Origin: Amycolatopsis iheyensis
GTDB lineage: Bacteria; Actinomycetota; Actinomycetes; Mycobacteriales; Pseudonocardiaceae
Assembly: GCF_024703995.1 (NCBI RefSeq)
Contig: NZ_JAMXQV010000032.1
Location: 62,001-126,000, forward strand
Length of the DNA stretch: 64,000 nt
Direction: 5' to 3'
Below, one piece after another: positions 24,693 through 33,615 of this stretch. Within the stretch, counting starts at the first letter, position 1. Each line of letters opens with the position of its first letter. A program made the translations under genes and the position numbers. A model generated the notes under the pieces. It made no database searches. It saw nothing but the letters and a program-made list of their open reading frames with translations, and was not told the DNA's origin.

Positions 24693-25523
24693 TCACCACC
24701 GGGCGGCGTCCGCGAGCAGTGCGTCCCGCACCGCCGCGGGCCCCGCCCGGCACGGCTCGGTCCGGGTCACGACGAACAACGTGTTGATCGGCGGCTCCTC
24801 CGGTTCGAGCAACGCGACCAGCGAGCCGGACGCCAGCTCGGCCGCGCACAGGTACCGCGGCAGCACACTGACGCCGAACCCGGCCAGCACGCAGGCCAGG
24901 ACGCCACGCAGGTCCGGGACCACCACGGCCGGCCCGGCGGGCGGCCGGACGCCGAGCACCGAACGCCAGTAGCGGCGGATGATCGGCAAGTCTTCGGCGT
25001 AGGCGACCAGCGGCGCGGTCCGCGGGTCGCCGGTGAAGCCGCGCGGGCCGACCAGCACGAACTCCTCGTCGGTCAACGGCGTCGCCGCGAAGCCGCGGCC
25101 CCGGGGCCGGATCGTCGACACCACGAGGTCGAACCGGCGCTGGGCGAGGCCCGCGAGGAGGTCGTCGGCCAGGCCGAACGTCACCCGCAGCCGCAGGCCC
25201 GAAGCGACCAGCCCGGCCAGTGCGGGCAGCACCCGGAGCGTGGTCAGCTCGGCGGGCCCGGCCAGGTGCACCGGCGACGCGAACGGGTCGTCGCCGACCG
25301 TCACCGAAGACAGCGCGTCGATGTGCGGCGCGATCCGGGCGGCCAGCTCGTCGGCCGCCGGGGTCGGCGTGACGCCCCGGGCGCCGCGCACGAACAGCTG
25401 CCGCCCCAGCTCGTCTTCGAGGGTTCTGACCTGCGCGGTCACCGTCGGCTGGGACAACCCCAGCGACGGCGCCGCGCCGGTCAGCGATCCCGCCCGGTAA
25501 ACGGCCAGGAACGTCCTCAGCAA
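24693..25523 (-). CDS. LysR-family transcriptional regulator
   Basis: 276 aa from TTG 25523. A CTG at 25535 would restore the more usual beginning LNLDLLRTFLAVYRAGSLTG, so the true start is uncertain. N-terminal LysR helix-turn-helix (SLTGAAPSLGLSQPTVTAQV, RTLEDELGRQLF) and a periplasmic-binding-like effector domain. Convergent with the chitinase (1-bp gap) and 19 bp downstream of the acid phosphatase gene on the same strand. Target not evident. Confidence 0.88.
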   Translation of the reverse strand: MLRTFLAVYRAGSLTGAAPSLGLSQPTVTAQVRTLEDELGRQLFVRGARGVTPTPAADELAARIAPHIDALSSVTVGDDPFASPVHLAGPAELTTLRVLPALAGLVASGLRLRVTFGLADDLLAGLAQRRFDLVVSTIRPRGRGFAATPLTDEEFVLVGPRGFTGDPRTAPLVAYAEDLPIIRRYWRSVLGVRPPAGPAVVVPDLRGVLACVLAGFGVSVLPRYLCAAELASGSLVALLEPEEPPINTLFVVTRTEPCRAGPAAVRDALLADAARW

Positions 25524-25542
25524 GTCGAGGTTCAGGACGGGC

Positions 25543-26307
25543 TCATGGCAGGTAGTACATCGGGTTCGGCAGCTTGATCGGACGCAGCGCGTAGCCGCCC
25601 TCGAGGTCGCTGAACTGGTCGCCGACGTTGAGCACGATCTTCGCGCCGGTGGCCTCGATGTGCGCCCGCGTGCCCGACTTGTACTGGACGGTGTTGCAGG
25701 TCAGCCCGCACGGCAAGTAGTCGGGCGCGGTCACCTTCGGCTTGAAGAACGCGCCGGCCGGGGCCGGGTAGCCCTCGTTCGCGAGGTTCTTCAGCGACTG
25801 CGGCCCCTGCAGCTCGTTGCGGCCGGTCAGGAAGTACAGCTTGACGCCGTGCTGCACGGCCCAGTTCGTCAGCTCCAGCACCGGCTTGTTCGCGGTGAAG
25901 GTGCCGTTGTCGATGGCCTGCTGCTGCTTGACCGGGTCGAAGCCGAAGTCGTTGTCGGCCTCCCAGCCGTAGGTGATCTCGGACGTGTCGTCGACGTCCA
26001 GCACGATCGCCGGGTTCTTCACGCGACCGAGCTGCTGCTGCAGGTAGCGCTTCGCGTCGGCGACGACGTTCTTGGTGTCCTTCGCGAACCGGCTGGTGTC
26101 GGAGTAGTGGTGCTTGCCCGCGGCGTCGAGGTAGTCGCCGTAGTAGGCCTTGACGTCGTTCTTGACCTGGCCGATGTTGGCCGGCTCCTTCGCGCGGGCG
26201 GCGGTCGCGTCGTCCGAGCCGGCGAGCGCGGTCGCCCCCGAGGCGACGGTGGCGCCGATGGCCGCGGCGGCGGCGAGCTTGACGAGACCTGACCATTTTC
26301 CGGACAC
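25543..26307 (-). CDS. Secreted HAD-family acid phosphatase (class B-like)
   Basis: 254 aa from GTG 26307, with a signal peptide (residues 1-30). HAD motif I reads VLDVDDTSE, with the nucleophile and acid aspartates. Motif II is in KLYFLTGRNE, and motif IV in IVLNVGDQFSDLEGG. Class B/plant-type acid phosphatases remove phosphate from extracellular organic esters. Two cysteines in DYLPCGLTCNT probably form a disulfide. Confidence 0.88.
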   Translation of the reverse strand: MSGKWSGLVKLAAAAAIGATVASGATALAGSDDATAARAKEPANIGQVKNDVKAYYGDYLDAAGKHHYSDTSRFAKDTKNVVADAKRYLQQQLGRVKNPAIVLDVDDTSEITYGWEADNDFGFDPVKQQQAIDNGTFTANKPVLELTNWAVQHGVKLYFLTGRNELQGPQSLKNLANEGYPAPAGAFFKPKVTAPDYLPCGLTCNTVQYKSGTRAHIEATGAKIVLNVGDQFSDLEGGYALRPIKLPNPMYYLP

Positions 26308-26389
26308 GGCGACCCTCCAGTGGTGACTTGCCAACCCCGGGGAACCTACGTCACGTTCACCCGGAGTTCCACCCCTCGAAAGTTTCCGC

Positions 26390-27550
26390 TCACCTTTCGG
26401 CGCGACACAGGAACGCCACCGGCGACCGCCCGATCCGCGTGAGCACGACCGACGCTTCCGCGTCACCACGTGGTTTCAGCCGTCGCCGCAAGACATCCGG
26501 GTCGACGTCCAGGCCGCGGACCAGGATTTCCAGCCGCCCGACGTCGTGTCGCTTGAGGACGGCTTTGAGCGCCTTCTCGCTGTAGGGCCCCTGCTCCAGG
26601 ACGCGGAAGGCTCGCACGCCCGGTGGCGGGGTGTCGCCGGTCAGGTACGCGATGCGTTCGTCCAGCTGCCACAACCCGTGCCGGGCCGCGTAGTGACGGA
26701 CCAGCCCGGCCCGGACGACGGCGCCATCGGGGTCGACGATCCACTCCCCCGGCGCCCGGGTGGGCAGTTCGTCCGGTTCGGTGTCGGTGACCGTCCACTG
26801 TGTCCCGTCCGAGCGCAGCACGCTCGCCCGCCGCGTGACTCCGGTGCCGAGCCCCCGCCAGAGACAGGATTCCCGGACCTGGCCGTCGAGCGACACCAGC
26901 TCGACCTCCTCCGCCCACGGCGTGAGCGCGAAGTCGAGGCCGGGCGCGCACTTCACGGACAACGGGCGGCCCGGGTAGGCCTCGACGAGGCCGTCGAGGG
27001 GTGGCGCGAAGTCCGCCGGTTTCCATGCCCGCCGCCCGGCCGAGTCACGCCGGGCCGGATCCGCGACGACCACGCCGGACCGGCTGACCGGGCGCAGCGC
27101 GTCGGCCCGCACGAGTCCGAAGGAGACACCCGCGCTGATTCCGTTGTGCCGGGCCATCTCCAGCCGCACCTGGTCCAGATCGGACCCGAGCGCGCGCCGC
27201 GCCACCCGCGCGATCTCGACGAGGTCGGCCCCCACCGAGCACGTGACGTCGTGGACGTCGAGCCCGGCCAGCCGCCGTGCCCGGTGCCGGGCGACCGGTG
27301 TGGCACTCGCCTGCTGGAGCGCGTCCGAGGTGAACAGACCGTCCTCGAAGGACAGCTTCGACACGGCTTTTCGGCGCAGCAGCACGGTTTCCAGGACCGC
27401 GGCCGCGTGCTCCTCGCCCACGAGACGGCGAACAGCGGCGACCGAAGCGATGTGGTCGGTCAGCGGCAGCGCCGAAACCTCGGCGAGCGCCGCCACACCC
27501 GCGTCGGAACGCAGGTAGGCGACGTCGCCGAGGCTGAACGAATACGCCAA
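26390..27550 (-). CDS. SAM-dependent methyltransferase with THUMP-like C-terminal domain
   Basis: 386 aa, TTG start 1 bp from the upstream gene's stop, so translation is probably coupled. The Rossmann core is DVTCSVGADLVEIAR then GSDLDQVRLEMARHN. VVVADPARRD is the catalytic-type DPxR motif. The C-terminal region (EWIVDPDGAVVRAGLVRHYA, YLTGDTPPPGVRAFRVLEQG) is the THUMP-like domain of this family. Substrate probably RNA, but not shown for the family member here. Confidence 0.82.
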   Translation of the reverse strand: MAYSFSLGDVAYLRSDAGVAALAEVSALPLTDHIASVAAVRRLVGEEHAAAVLETVLLRRKAVSKLSFEDGLFTSDALQQASATPVARHRARRLAGLDVHDVTCSVGADLVEIARVARRALGSDLDQVRLEMARHNGISAGVSFGLVRADALRPVSRSGVVVADPARRDSAGRRAWKPADFAPPLDGLVEAYPGRPLSVKCAPGLDFALTPWAEEVELVSLDGQVRESCLWRGLGTGVTRRASVLRSDGTQWTVTDTEPDELPTRAPGEWIVDPDGAVVRAGLVRHYAARHGLWQLDERIAYLTGDTPPPGVRAFRVLEQGPYSEKALKAVLKRHDVGRLEILVRGLDVDPDVLRRRLKPRGDAEASVVLTRIGRSPVAFLCRAER

Positions 27551-27551
27551 C

Positions 27552-28517
27552 TCAGGACGGCCGCTTGGTCCCGGTGATCATCACGTTGTAGAACAGCTCG
27601 CGCGGCAGGATCTTCGCCAGCAGCTTCTTGTCCACAGCGGACAGCCGCAGCCACAGGTGGTAGGCGAACAGGCGCCAGCGCACGGTCAGCTTTTCCTGCG
27701 GCACCGCGGCTTCGAACGTCCGGATCGGCCAGCCGGCCAGCGCGGCCGCGAACTCCTCGGTGACCGCGTGCACGTCCTGCGCGCCGGCCCCGCGGGCCCA
27801 CGACTCCAGCTCCGACGGGTCGAAGGTGTGGATGTCGACCACGGCCTCCAGCGCGGCGGCGCGGGACGACTCGTCCAGTTCGGACTGCGGACGCCGCCAG
27901 CCGCTCAACGCGGGCAGCTTCGTCACGCGCGTGGTCAGGAACCAGGTGAACTGGCCGAGCTTGCGGGCGTAGAAGTCGCCGATCTTGGTCGGCTCGCCGG
28001 CGAAGACGAACCGGCCGCCCGGCTTGAGCACGCGCAGCACCTCGCGGAACGCCGCCTGGACGTCCGGGATGTGGTGCAGCACCGCGTGCCCGACCACGAG
28101 GTCGAACGTGTTGTCCTCGTACGGGATGCGTTCGGCGTCGGCGACCCGGCCGTCGACGTCGAGGCCGAGCTTCTCGGCGTTGCGCAGCGCGACCTGGACC
28201 ATGCCGGGCGAGAGGTCGGTGACCGACCCCTTCTTGGCGACGCCGCCCTGCATGAGGTTCAGCAGGAAGAAGCCGGTGCCGCTGCCCAGCTCCATCGCGT
28301 GCTGGTAGGGCTGGCCGTCCTCGCCCGCGACGGCGTTGAACACGTCGGTGGCGTAGGAGATGCAGCGCTCGTCGTACGAGATCGACCACTTCTCGTCGTA
28401 GGTGCCGGCTTCCCAGTCGTGGTACAGCACGTTCGCGAGCTTGGGGTCGGCGTAGGCCGCCTGGACCTCTTCCGCGGTGGCGTGCGGGTTCGGGGCCGGG
28501 TCGTTCACGTCGGTCAA
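27552..28517 (-). CDS. Class I SAM-dependent methyltransferase
   Basis: 321 aa, TTG start (a GTG three codons later is an alternative). Motif I is AMELGSGTGFFLLNLM. DLSPGMVQVA marks strand 2, DLVVGHAVLHHIPD motif II, and LRVLKPGGRFVFAGEP motif III. This is a UbiE/BioC-like small-molecule methyltransferase with a C-terminal extension of about 150 residues. It sits between an enoyl-CoA hydratase gene and the THUMP-like methyltransferase, gaps of 1-5 bp, so all three form one operon. Confidence 0.85.
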   Translation of the reverse strand: MTDVNDPAPNPHATAEEVQAAYADPKLANVLYHDWEAGTYDEKWSISYDERCISYATDVFNAVAGEDGQPYQHAMELGSGTGFFLLNLMQGGVAKKGSVTDLSPGMVQVALRNAEKLGLDVDGRVADAERIPYEDNTFDLVVGHAVLHHIPDVQAAFREVLRVLKPGGRFVFAGEPTKIGDFYARKLGQFTWFLTTRVTKLPALSGWRRPQSELDESSRAAALEAVVDIHTFDPSELESWARGAGAQDVHAVTEEFAAALAGWPIRTFEAAVPQEKLTVRWRLFAYHLWLRLSAVDKKLLAKILPRELFYNVMITGTKRPS

Positions 28518-28521
28518 GGCG

Positions 28522-29301
28522 TCATTTCCCTTCGAAAGTGGCCTTGCCGGGCCCGTTTTCGATGAACGACTTCATGCCGTTCCGCTGGTCTTCGGTCGCC
28601 CAGAGCGCGGCGAACAGGTGTGATTCGAGCTTGAGCGCGTTCGGGAGGTCCACGTCGAGGCCGCCGTCGATGGCCGCCTTCGCCGCGCGCAGCGCCACCG
28701 CGGGGCCGTTCGCGAACTGGGCCGCCCACTTGTGCGCGGCCGCGTAGACGTCGTCGGGAGCGACGACCTGGTCGACGATCCCGAGAGCCAGTGCTTCCTG
28801 GGCCTTGACGAACCGTCCGGTGTAGACGATGTCCTTGGTCTTGCTCGGCCCGATCAGCCGCGCCAGGCGCTGGGTGCCGCCCGCGCCGGGGATGACGCCG
28901 AGCTGGATCTCGGGCTGACCGACCTTGACGTTGTCGCCGGCGACGCGCCAGTCGGCCGTCAGCGCCAGTTCGAGGCCGCCGCCGAGGGCGTAGCCGGTGA
29001 TGGCCGCGACGACCGGCTTCGGGATGTTCGCGATGGCCGCGAGGGTGCCGGTGAGGTTCGCACCGAACTTGGCGATCTCCGGGTAGGTGCGGGTGGCCAT
29101 CTCCTTGATGTCCGCGCCGCCCGCGAAAGTCTTCTCGCCGCCGTAGAGGATCACCGCGCGGACGTCGTCGCGCTCGGTCGCCTCCTTCGCCAGCTCGGCG
29201 AGCTCGGCGGTGACCTGGGCGTTCAGGGCGTTGACCGGCGGCCGGTCGAGCCGGATCGTGCCGACCCCGTCCTTGACCTCGAGGGTTACGAACTCTCCCA
29301 C
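28522..29301 (-). CDS. Enoyl-CoA hydratase/isomerase family protein
   Basis: 259 aa, GTG start preceded by AGGAGGAG. Crotonase fold: GGEKTFAGGADIKEMA forms the oxyanion hole. The two catalytic glutamates are kept in LGGGLELA and GQPEIQLG, followed by VIPGAGGTQRLARLIG. A true hydratase is therefore likely. First gene of the operon with two methyltransferases. Beta-oxidation role inferred. Confidence 0.9.
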   Translation of the reverse strand: MGEFVTLEVKDGVGTIRLDRPPVNALNAQVTAELAELAKEATERDDVRAVILYGGEKTFAGGADIKEMATRTYPEIAKFGANLTGTLAAIANIPKPVVAAITGYALGGGLELALTADWRVAGDNVKVGQPEIQLGVIPGAGGTQRLARLIGPSKTKDIVYTGRFVKAQEALALGIVDQVVAPDDVYAAAHKWAAQFANGPAVALRAAKAAIDGGLDVDLPNALKLESHLFAALWATEDQRNGMKSFIENGPGKATFEGK

Positions 29302-29355
29302 GTCACTCCTCCTCGTTGACGGATTGCCAGCAGGCTACCGGCCGGTAGCGTCAGC

Positions 29356-30177
29356 TTAGCGACGGCGGGCGAAGAAGCGATCGCCGGAACGCTCGAGCAC
29401 GAGGTCCTGGTCGAACGTCTTCGACAGGTTTTCGCTGGTGATGACGTCGTCGACCAGGCCGGACACCACCGCGTGGCCGTCGCGCAGCAGCAGCGCGTGG
29501 GTGAACCCCGGCGGGATCTCCTCGACGTGGTGGGTGACCAGGACCAGGGCCGGCGCCTCCGGGTCGAGGGCCAGGTCGGACAGCCGCGCGACGAGATCCT
29601 CGCGACCACCCAGGTCCAAGCCCGCGGCCGGCTCGTCGAGCAGCAGCATCTCCGGGTCGGTCATCAGCGACCGGGCGATCAGCGCGCGCTTGCGCTCGCC
29701 CTCGGACAGCGTGCCGAACGTGCGCTCGGCCAGGTGCCCGATGCCCATCGCTTCGAGCAGCTCGCTCGCGCGAGCGGTGTCGAGGGTGTCGTATTCCTCA
29801 CGCCAGCGCCCGAGCACCGCGTAGCCGGCGCTGACCACGACGTCCTTGACCAGCTCGTCGCCCGGCACGCGCTGGGCGATGGCGGCCGAGGTGAAGCCGA
29901 TGCGCGGACGCAGGTCGAAGATGTTGACCCGGCCGATGCGCTCGCCGAGCAGGTCGACCTCGCCGGTGGTCGGGTGCAGTTCGGCCGCGGCGAGGCGCAG
30001 CAGGGTGGTCTTGCCCGCGCCGTTCGGGCCGAGCACCACCCAGCGCTCGTCGAGTTCCACGGACCAGTCGAGGCCGGCGAGGAGGTCGTTGGTCCCCCGG
30101 CGGACGCCGACACCGGCCATCCGGACCACGAGGTCGTCAAGTTCGCTGGGCTGGATCGGCTCGCTCACGAAGCCCAT
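29356..30177 (-). CDS. Orphan ABC transporter ATP-binding protein
   Basis: 273 aa from ATG 30177. GTG 30168, giving MSEPIQPSEL, is an equal alternative. Walker A GPNGAGKTT, signature LSEGERKR, Walker B MLLLDEPAAGLD, and the H-loop His in LVTHHVEE. Single ATPase domain with no permease gene nearby. Its substrate and partner are not visible. Divergent from the cysteine dioxygenase leader. Confidence 0.88.
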   Translation of the reverse strand: MGFVSEPIQPSELDDLVVRMAGVGVRRGTNDLLAGLDWSVELDERWVVLGPNGAGKTTLLRLAAAELHPTTGEVDLLGERIGRVNIFDLRPRIGFTSAAIAQRVPGDELVKDVVVSAGYAVLGRWREEYDTLDTARASELLEAMGIGHLAERTFGTLSEGERKRALIARSLMTDPEMLLLDEPAAGLDLGGREDLVARLSDLALDPEAPALVLVTHHVEEIPPGFTHALLLRDGHAVVSGLVDDVITSENLSKTFDQDLVLERSGDRFFARRR

Positions 30178-30299
30178 TCTGTCTGCCGTCGCGCGCGCGT
30201 GCGCACCCGCCCGGGTGAGACGGCGAACCGGCAGGTCGGAGTGCGTCCACGAAGTGGAACGCCGGGCCTGCCGCGACCCGGCTGTGGCACGATCACCGC

Positions 30300-30413
30300 A
30301 TGTCCGCCGACGCGCCCGTGACCCCGGTGACCCGGGGCTCGTTCTGGCGCCGTCGCGCGATCGACCTGCTCCTCGTCGCTTCGGCCGGGTGTACGCGGGC
30401 GCGGCTTCGCTGA
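30300..30413 (+). CDS. Cysteine-type leader peptide (putative attenuator)
   Basis: 37 codons, ATG 30300 to TGA 30411-30413, ending 62 bp before the cysteine dioxygenase start. The C-terminal half, WRRRAIDLLLVASAGCTR, is the RxxIDLxxVxSAxC pattern of actinobacterial leader peptides found upstream of sulfur and cysteine genes. The single Cys codon (TGT, 30390-30392) is where a ribosome would stall. CACGAT 8 bp before the ATG could be a -10 box, suggesting a leaderless transcript. GCGCGGC (30399-30405) can pair with GCCGCGC (30427-30433) after the Cys codon. Confidence 0.75.
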   Translation: MSADAPVTPVTRGSFWRRRAIDLLLVASAGCTRARLR

Positions 30414-30475
30414 TCTTCCGTGCGGTGCCGCGCTGCCTCGCGTCCTGATCACCTGCTGTCCGAGGAGCCCCCGCG

Positions 30476-31021
30476 TTGACCACTTCGCTGACCCGTCCCG
30501 CCGTCGAAATCCACCCGCGGCTGACCGACCCGCTGCTGCCCGAGCTGCTGCACCCGTCGCGGCTGCTCTGGACGCCGCGGGAGCTGGCCGAGCTGACCAC
30601 GACCGTCACCACCGAGCTGACCTCGAGCGTCAAGGACATCCTGCGCTTCGACGAAGACCGCCGCTGGTGGGCGCGGCTGGCGCTGACCGACGGCGTCGAG
30701 CTGTGGCTGCTGTCGTGGCTGCCGGGCCAGCACACCAAGCCGCACGACCACGGCGGCGCGTCGGGCTCGTTCACCGTCCTGCAGGGCGAGCTCGGCGAGG
30801 AGTACCGCTATCCCGGCGGGCCGGTCCGCCGGCGCACGCACCTCGCGGGGCAGGGCATCGGCTTCGGCGCCGGGCGCGCCCACCAGGTCACCGGCATCGG
30901 TGACGCGCCCGCGGCGAGCGTCCACGCGTACTCGCCGCCGCTGGTGCCGACGCGGGAGTACGCGACACTCGCCGACGTGCCGGCCGAGATCCCGCCGCTG
31001 CCGGTTATCGTCGGCGGATGA
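30476..31021 (+). CDS. Cysteine dioxygenase-family cupin
   Basis: 181 aa, TTG start after GAGGAG. Cupin motif 1 is LPGQHTKPHDHGGASGSFTV with two His of the iron triad. The third is probably in GRAHQVTG, and VHAYSPPL continues the fold, as in type I cysteine dioxygenases. It oxidises cysteine to cysteine sulfinate. It overlaps a rhodanese gene (ATGA), and the upstream leader peptide is consistent with control by cysteine. Confidence 0.9.
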   Translation: MTTSLTRPAVEIHPRLTDPLLPELLHPSRLLWTPRELAELTTTVTTELTSSVKDILRFDEDRRWWARLALTDGVELWLLSWLPGQHTKPHDHGGASGSFTVLQGELGEEYRYPGGPVRRRTHLAGQGIGFGAGRAHQVTGIGDAPAASVHAYSPPLVPTREYATLADVPAEIPPLPVIVGG

Positions 31022-31413
31022 GCGCCATCGACTCCTTCCTCGAGCAGGCCCGCTCCGGCCTGGACCGGGTCGCCCCGGCCCGGGCCCACGAGCTGCAGGA
31101 GGCGGGCGCGCTGCTCGTCGACATCCGGCCACTGGCGAACCGCGAAGCCGAGGGCGAGATCCCGGGCGCGGTGGTCGTCGAGCGGATCCACCTGGAGTGG
31201 CGGCTGGCGCCGGACAGCGAGTGGAAGCTGCCCGGCGTGACGGCCGACTCGACGGTGGTCGTGCTGTGCAACGAGGGCTATTCGTCGAGCCTCGCGGCGG
31301 CGGACCTGCAACAGCTGGGCCTGGCCCGCGCGACCGATCTCGAAGGCGGCTTCCGCGCCTGGGCCGCCGCCGGCCTGCCCGTGCAGACCGGCGGCAGCCC
31401 CGCGGTGCCCTAG
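31018..31413 (+). CDS. Rhodanese-like sulfurtransferase
   Basis: 131 aa, ATG overlapping the dioxygenase stop. Single rhodanese domain: LLVDIRPLANREAEGEIPGA near the start, and the active-site loop VVLCNEGYSSSLAA with the catalytic Cys. LEGGFRAWAAAGLPV closes the fold. With cysteine dioxygenase it suggests handling of sulfite or sulfane sulfur formed during cysteine breakdown. Confidence 0.92.
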   Translation: MSAIDSFLEQARSGLDRVAPARAHELQEAGALLVDIRPLANREAEGEIPGAVVVERIHLEWRLAPDSEWKLPGVTADSTVVVLCNEGYSSSLAAADLQQLGLARATDLEGGFRAWAAAGLPVQTGGSPAVP

Positions 31414-31572
31414 GCGGCGTCCTGCAAGTCAAGCTCGCGGTCTTCGCGCCCAGGCGGCCCCTGACGGCACGGGCGGATCACCCGAGTACGGCCCAGTACG
31501 AGGGTGCTCCGCCCGCACCGCCAGGAACCACCTGGATCACGAAGCCCATCGAGCAGACTCACAGGACACCAC

Positions 31573-32559
31573 CTAGGCGAGGGCGGGCGCGACCTTCTCG
31601 GCGAACAGGTCGATGCCGGACCGGTCGTACGCGGCTTCGGGGAAGTTGAAGATCGCGTAGGACATGCCGAGCTCGCCCAGCGCGGCGAGCTTCTCGGTGA
31701 CCTGCTCCGGCGTGCCCGTCGTCGGGCTGTTCACGAAGACGCTGTGCCAGCGCTCGGCGGCGTCCGCCGGCACGTACTTGCCGAGGTGGGACTTCAGCCA
31801 GGCCAGCTTGTCCTGGACGTCCTTTTCGGTCTCCCCGATGACCGAGTTGTGGTTGACCGAGCGGACGATCGCGTCGAAGTCGGTGCCGACGTCCTTGCAG
31901 TGCTGCGCGAGGATCTCCGACTTGCGGGTGAACGTCTCGGGGTCGCCGGCGAAGTTCGTGTACTTCGCGTACTTCGCGGCGATCTTGAGGGTCTTCTTCT
32001 CACCGCCACCGGCGATCCAGAGCGGGATGCCGCCTTCCTGCGGCGGCAGCGGACGCAGGATCGCGCCGTCGGTCTGATACTGCTTACCGTCCAGTGTGGA
32101 CGTTCCGGTGGTCCAGAGGTCACGCATGATCTGCACGCCCTCGTCGAGCTGGGCGAGCCGGTCACCGGCGCCGGGGAACCCGTAGCCGTAGGCCCGCCAC
32201 TCGTGCTCGTACCAGCCCGCGCCGATGCCCATCTCGACGCGGCCGCCGGAGATGATGTCGGCGGTGGCGGCGACCTTCGCGAGGTAAGCCGGGTTCCGGT
32301 ACCCCATGCAGGTGCACATCTGGCCGAGCCGCACGGTGTCGGTCGCGGCGGCGAACGCCGAGATCAGCGACCAGGCCTCGTGCGTGGCCTCCTCGGTCGG
32401 GACCGGCACGGTGTGGAAGTGGTCGTAGACCCAGATCGATTCGAAGGGGCCGGCCTCCGCGTGTTTCGCGAGGCCGAGCATGGTCTTCCAGTGGTCCGCG
32501 GGGTCGATGCCGGCGAGGTCGATCCGCCAGCCCTGCGGGACGAACATTCCGAAGCGCAT
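31573..32559 (-). CDS. LLM-class F420-dependent oxidoreductase
   Basis: 328 aa, ATG start. TIM-barrel luciferase-like protein: MRFGMFVPQGW at the N-terminus, ESIWVYDHFHTVP, GGRVEMGIGAGWYEHEW and RLAQLDEGVQIMRDLW. The last two are landmarks of the F420-dependent actinobacterial clade. It transfers hydride from reduced F420 to an unknown substrate. The 159-bp gap before it holds no gene that I can support. Confidence 0.88.
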   Translation of the reverse strand: MRFGMFVPQGWRIDLAGIDPADHWKTMLGLAKHAEAGPFESIWVYDHFHTVPVPTEEATHEAWSLISAFAAATDTVRLGQMCTCMGYRNPAYLAKVAATADIISGGRVEMGIGAGWYEHEWRAYGYGFPGAGDRLAQLDEGVQIMRDLWTTGTSTLDGKQYQTDGAILRPLPPQEGGIPLWIAGGGEKKTLKIAAKYAKYTNFAGDPETFTRKSEILAQHCKDVGTDFDAIVRSVNHNSVIGETEKDVQDKLAWLKSHLGKYVPADAAERWHSVFVNSPTTGTPEQVTEKLAALGELGMSYAIFNFPEAAYDRSGIDLFAEKVAPALA

Positions 32560-32622
32560 GCGTCCAACCTAACGCCGCGGGTGCCCTGGTGCGCAGCGAT
32601 TTCCGGCTGGAGTTGCTCCAGG

Positions 32623-33252
32623 TCAGTGCCCGGTCCAGTGGTCGTGAACGGCGTCGCTCAGGTCCTGGACACGCCGGTAGAACGCGGCTACGTCGGTGAT
32701 GGCCCGCGGGTCGAGCGCGGCGACCAGCGGTCGGGGTTGTGGTTGCGGCTGCTCCGGCGGCGCCGCGGCCGGCGCCGGCTGAGCGCCGAAGGTTCGCACC
32801 GGGTCAGCACCGGGCGTGGTGGCCGGTCTGACCGGAGCGGCGACCTCCTCGCCCACGACAACGCCGGCCGAGCGCAGTTCTTCTGCTGCCTCGCGCAACC
32901 GGGCACCGGCCTGCCCGGCGGCTTCGAGCCGGCGTTGCTCCAGCCGGGCCAGGGCCCCGCTTTCCGACTCGTAGTTCCGCCGATCAGCGAGGTCCGCCAG
33001 GACCTGCACGTAGTCACCGAGTGCCCTCGCGGCGACCTCGTGCGCGGCAGCCGTGGACCGGATCCGTCTCGCGCGAGCCGTCCGCGCGGCCGCGAACGCG
33101 TCGTACGCCCCGCCTGCCCAATGCGCCGGATCGACCGCGGCCAGGTCTTCGGCGAGGTCGTCGAGAGCGCGGGCGAGGCCACGGAGGCGGTCGGTCTCCC
33201 CGCGAAGCAGGTTGATGGTCCCCTTCGACCAAGGGGTCGATTGCTCGGCCAT
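32623..33252 (-). CDS. WXG/LXG-like helical protein, possible type VII secretion substrate
   Basis: 209 aa. Residues 1-135 are almost wholly helical with a coiled-coil pattern and a central DPAHWAGGAYDAFAAARTAR, which resembles the W-x-G turn of WXG100-type hairpins. The C-terminal 75 residues begin with a Pro/Ala/Gln-rich linker (PPEQPQPQPRP). No signal peptide or membrane helix. Third gene of a three-gene operon. Export by an ESX-type system is inferred from fold, since no secretion-machine gene is in the window. Confidence 0.65.
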   Translation of the reverse strand: MAEQSTPWSKGTINLLRGETDRLRGLARALDDLAEDLAAVDPAHWAGGAYDAFAAARTARARRIRSTAAAHEVAARALGDYVQVLADLADRRNYESESGALARLEQRRLEAAGQAGARLREAAEELRSAGVVVGEEVAAPVRPATTPGADPVRTFGAQPAPAAAPPEQPQPQPRPLVAALDPRAITDVAAFYRRVQDLSDAVHDHWTGH

Positions 33253-33266
33253 GTCCGGTCCGTCGC

Positions 33267-33596
33267 TCAGCCCAGCGCCGCCGGGATGACCCCGGACGGC
33301 TGGGCTGTCTCCACGGCCGGGAATTCCCAGTGGACGTCATCCTCGTGCTTCGCGTACCGCTCGGCGCCTTCTCGCAGCCCGTTCCCGAGTTCATCGAGGT
33401 CACCGACGAGTCCCTTGACCGCGTCCGCGGAAGCACCCTGGAAATCACTCAGCGCGTCCGCCAGCAGAGGGTCACCGGCCTGCTCCGCCTTGGCGGCGTA
33501 GCGCAGCGCGGGCTGTTCGGCGCACTCGCGTGCGAGTCCGACCAGCCGGATGCCTGCCGCGCGCAGCTCGTCCGGCGCGACCTCGAAGCCGCTCAT
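33267..33596 (-). CDS. ESX-type small helical protein
   Basis: 109 aa. MSGFEVAPDELRAAGIRLVG is the typical beginning of ESAT-6/WXG100-like proteins in actinobacteria. Helix 1 leads to ALSDFQGASADAVKGLVGDL at the turn, then a second helix. The strict W-x-G is replaced by F-Q-G. Only 14 bp separate it from the next gene, and 19 bp from the preceding SseB-like gene, so all three are probably co-expressed. Confidence 0.7.
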   Translation of the reverse strand: MSGFEVAPDELRAAGIRLVGLARECAEQPALRYAAKAEQAGDPLLADALSDFQGASADAVKGLVGDLDELGNGLREGAERYAKHEDDVHWEFPAVETAQPSGVIPAALG

Positions 33597-33615
33597 CGCA
33601 GTGGTTCCTCACTCG

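Noticed and set aside
30178..30299. A second small gene in the gap before the leader peptide
   Set aside because: No ORF with coding character or ribosome-binding site on either strand.
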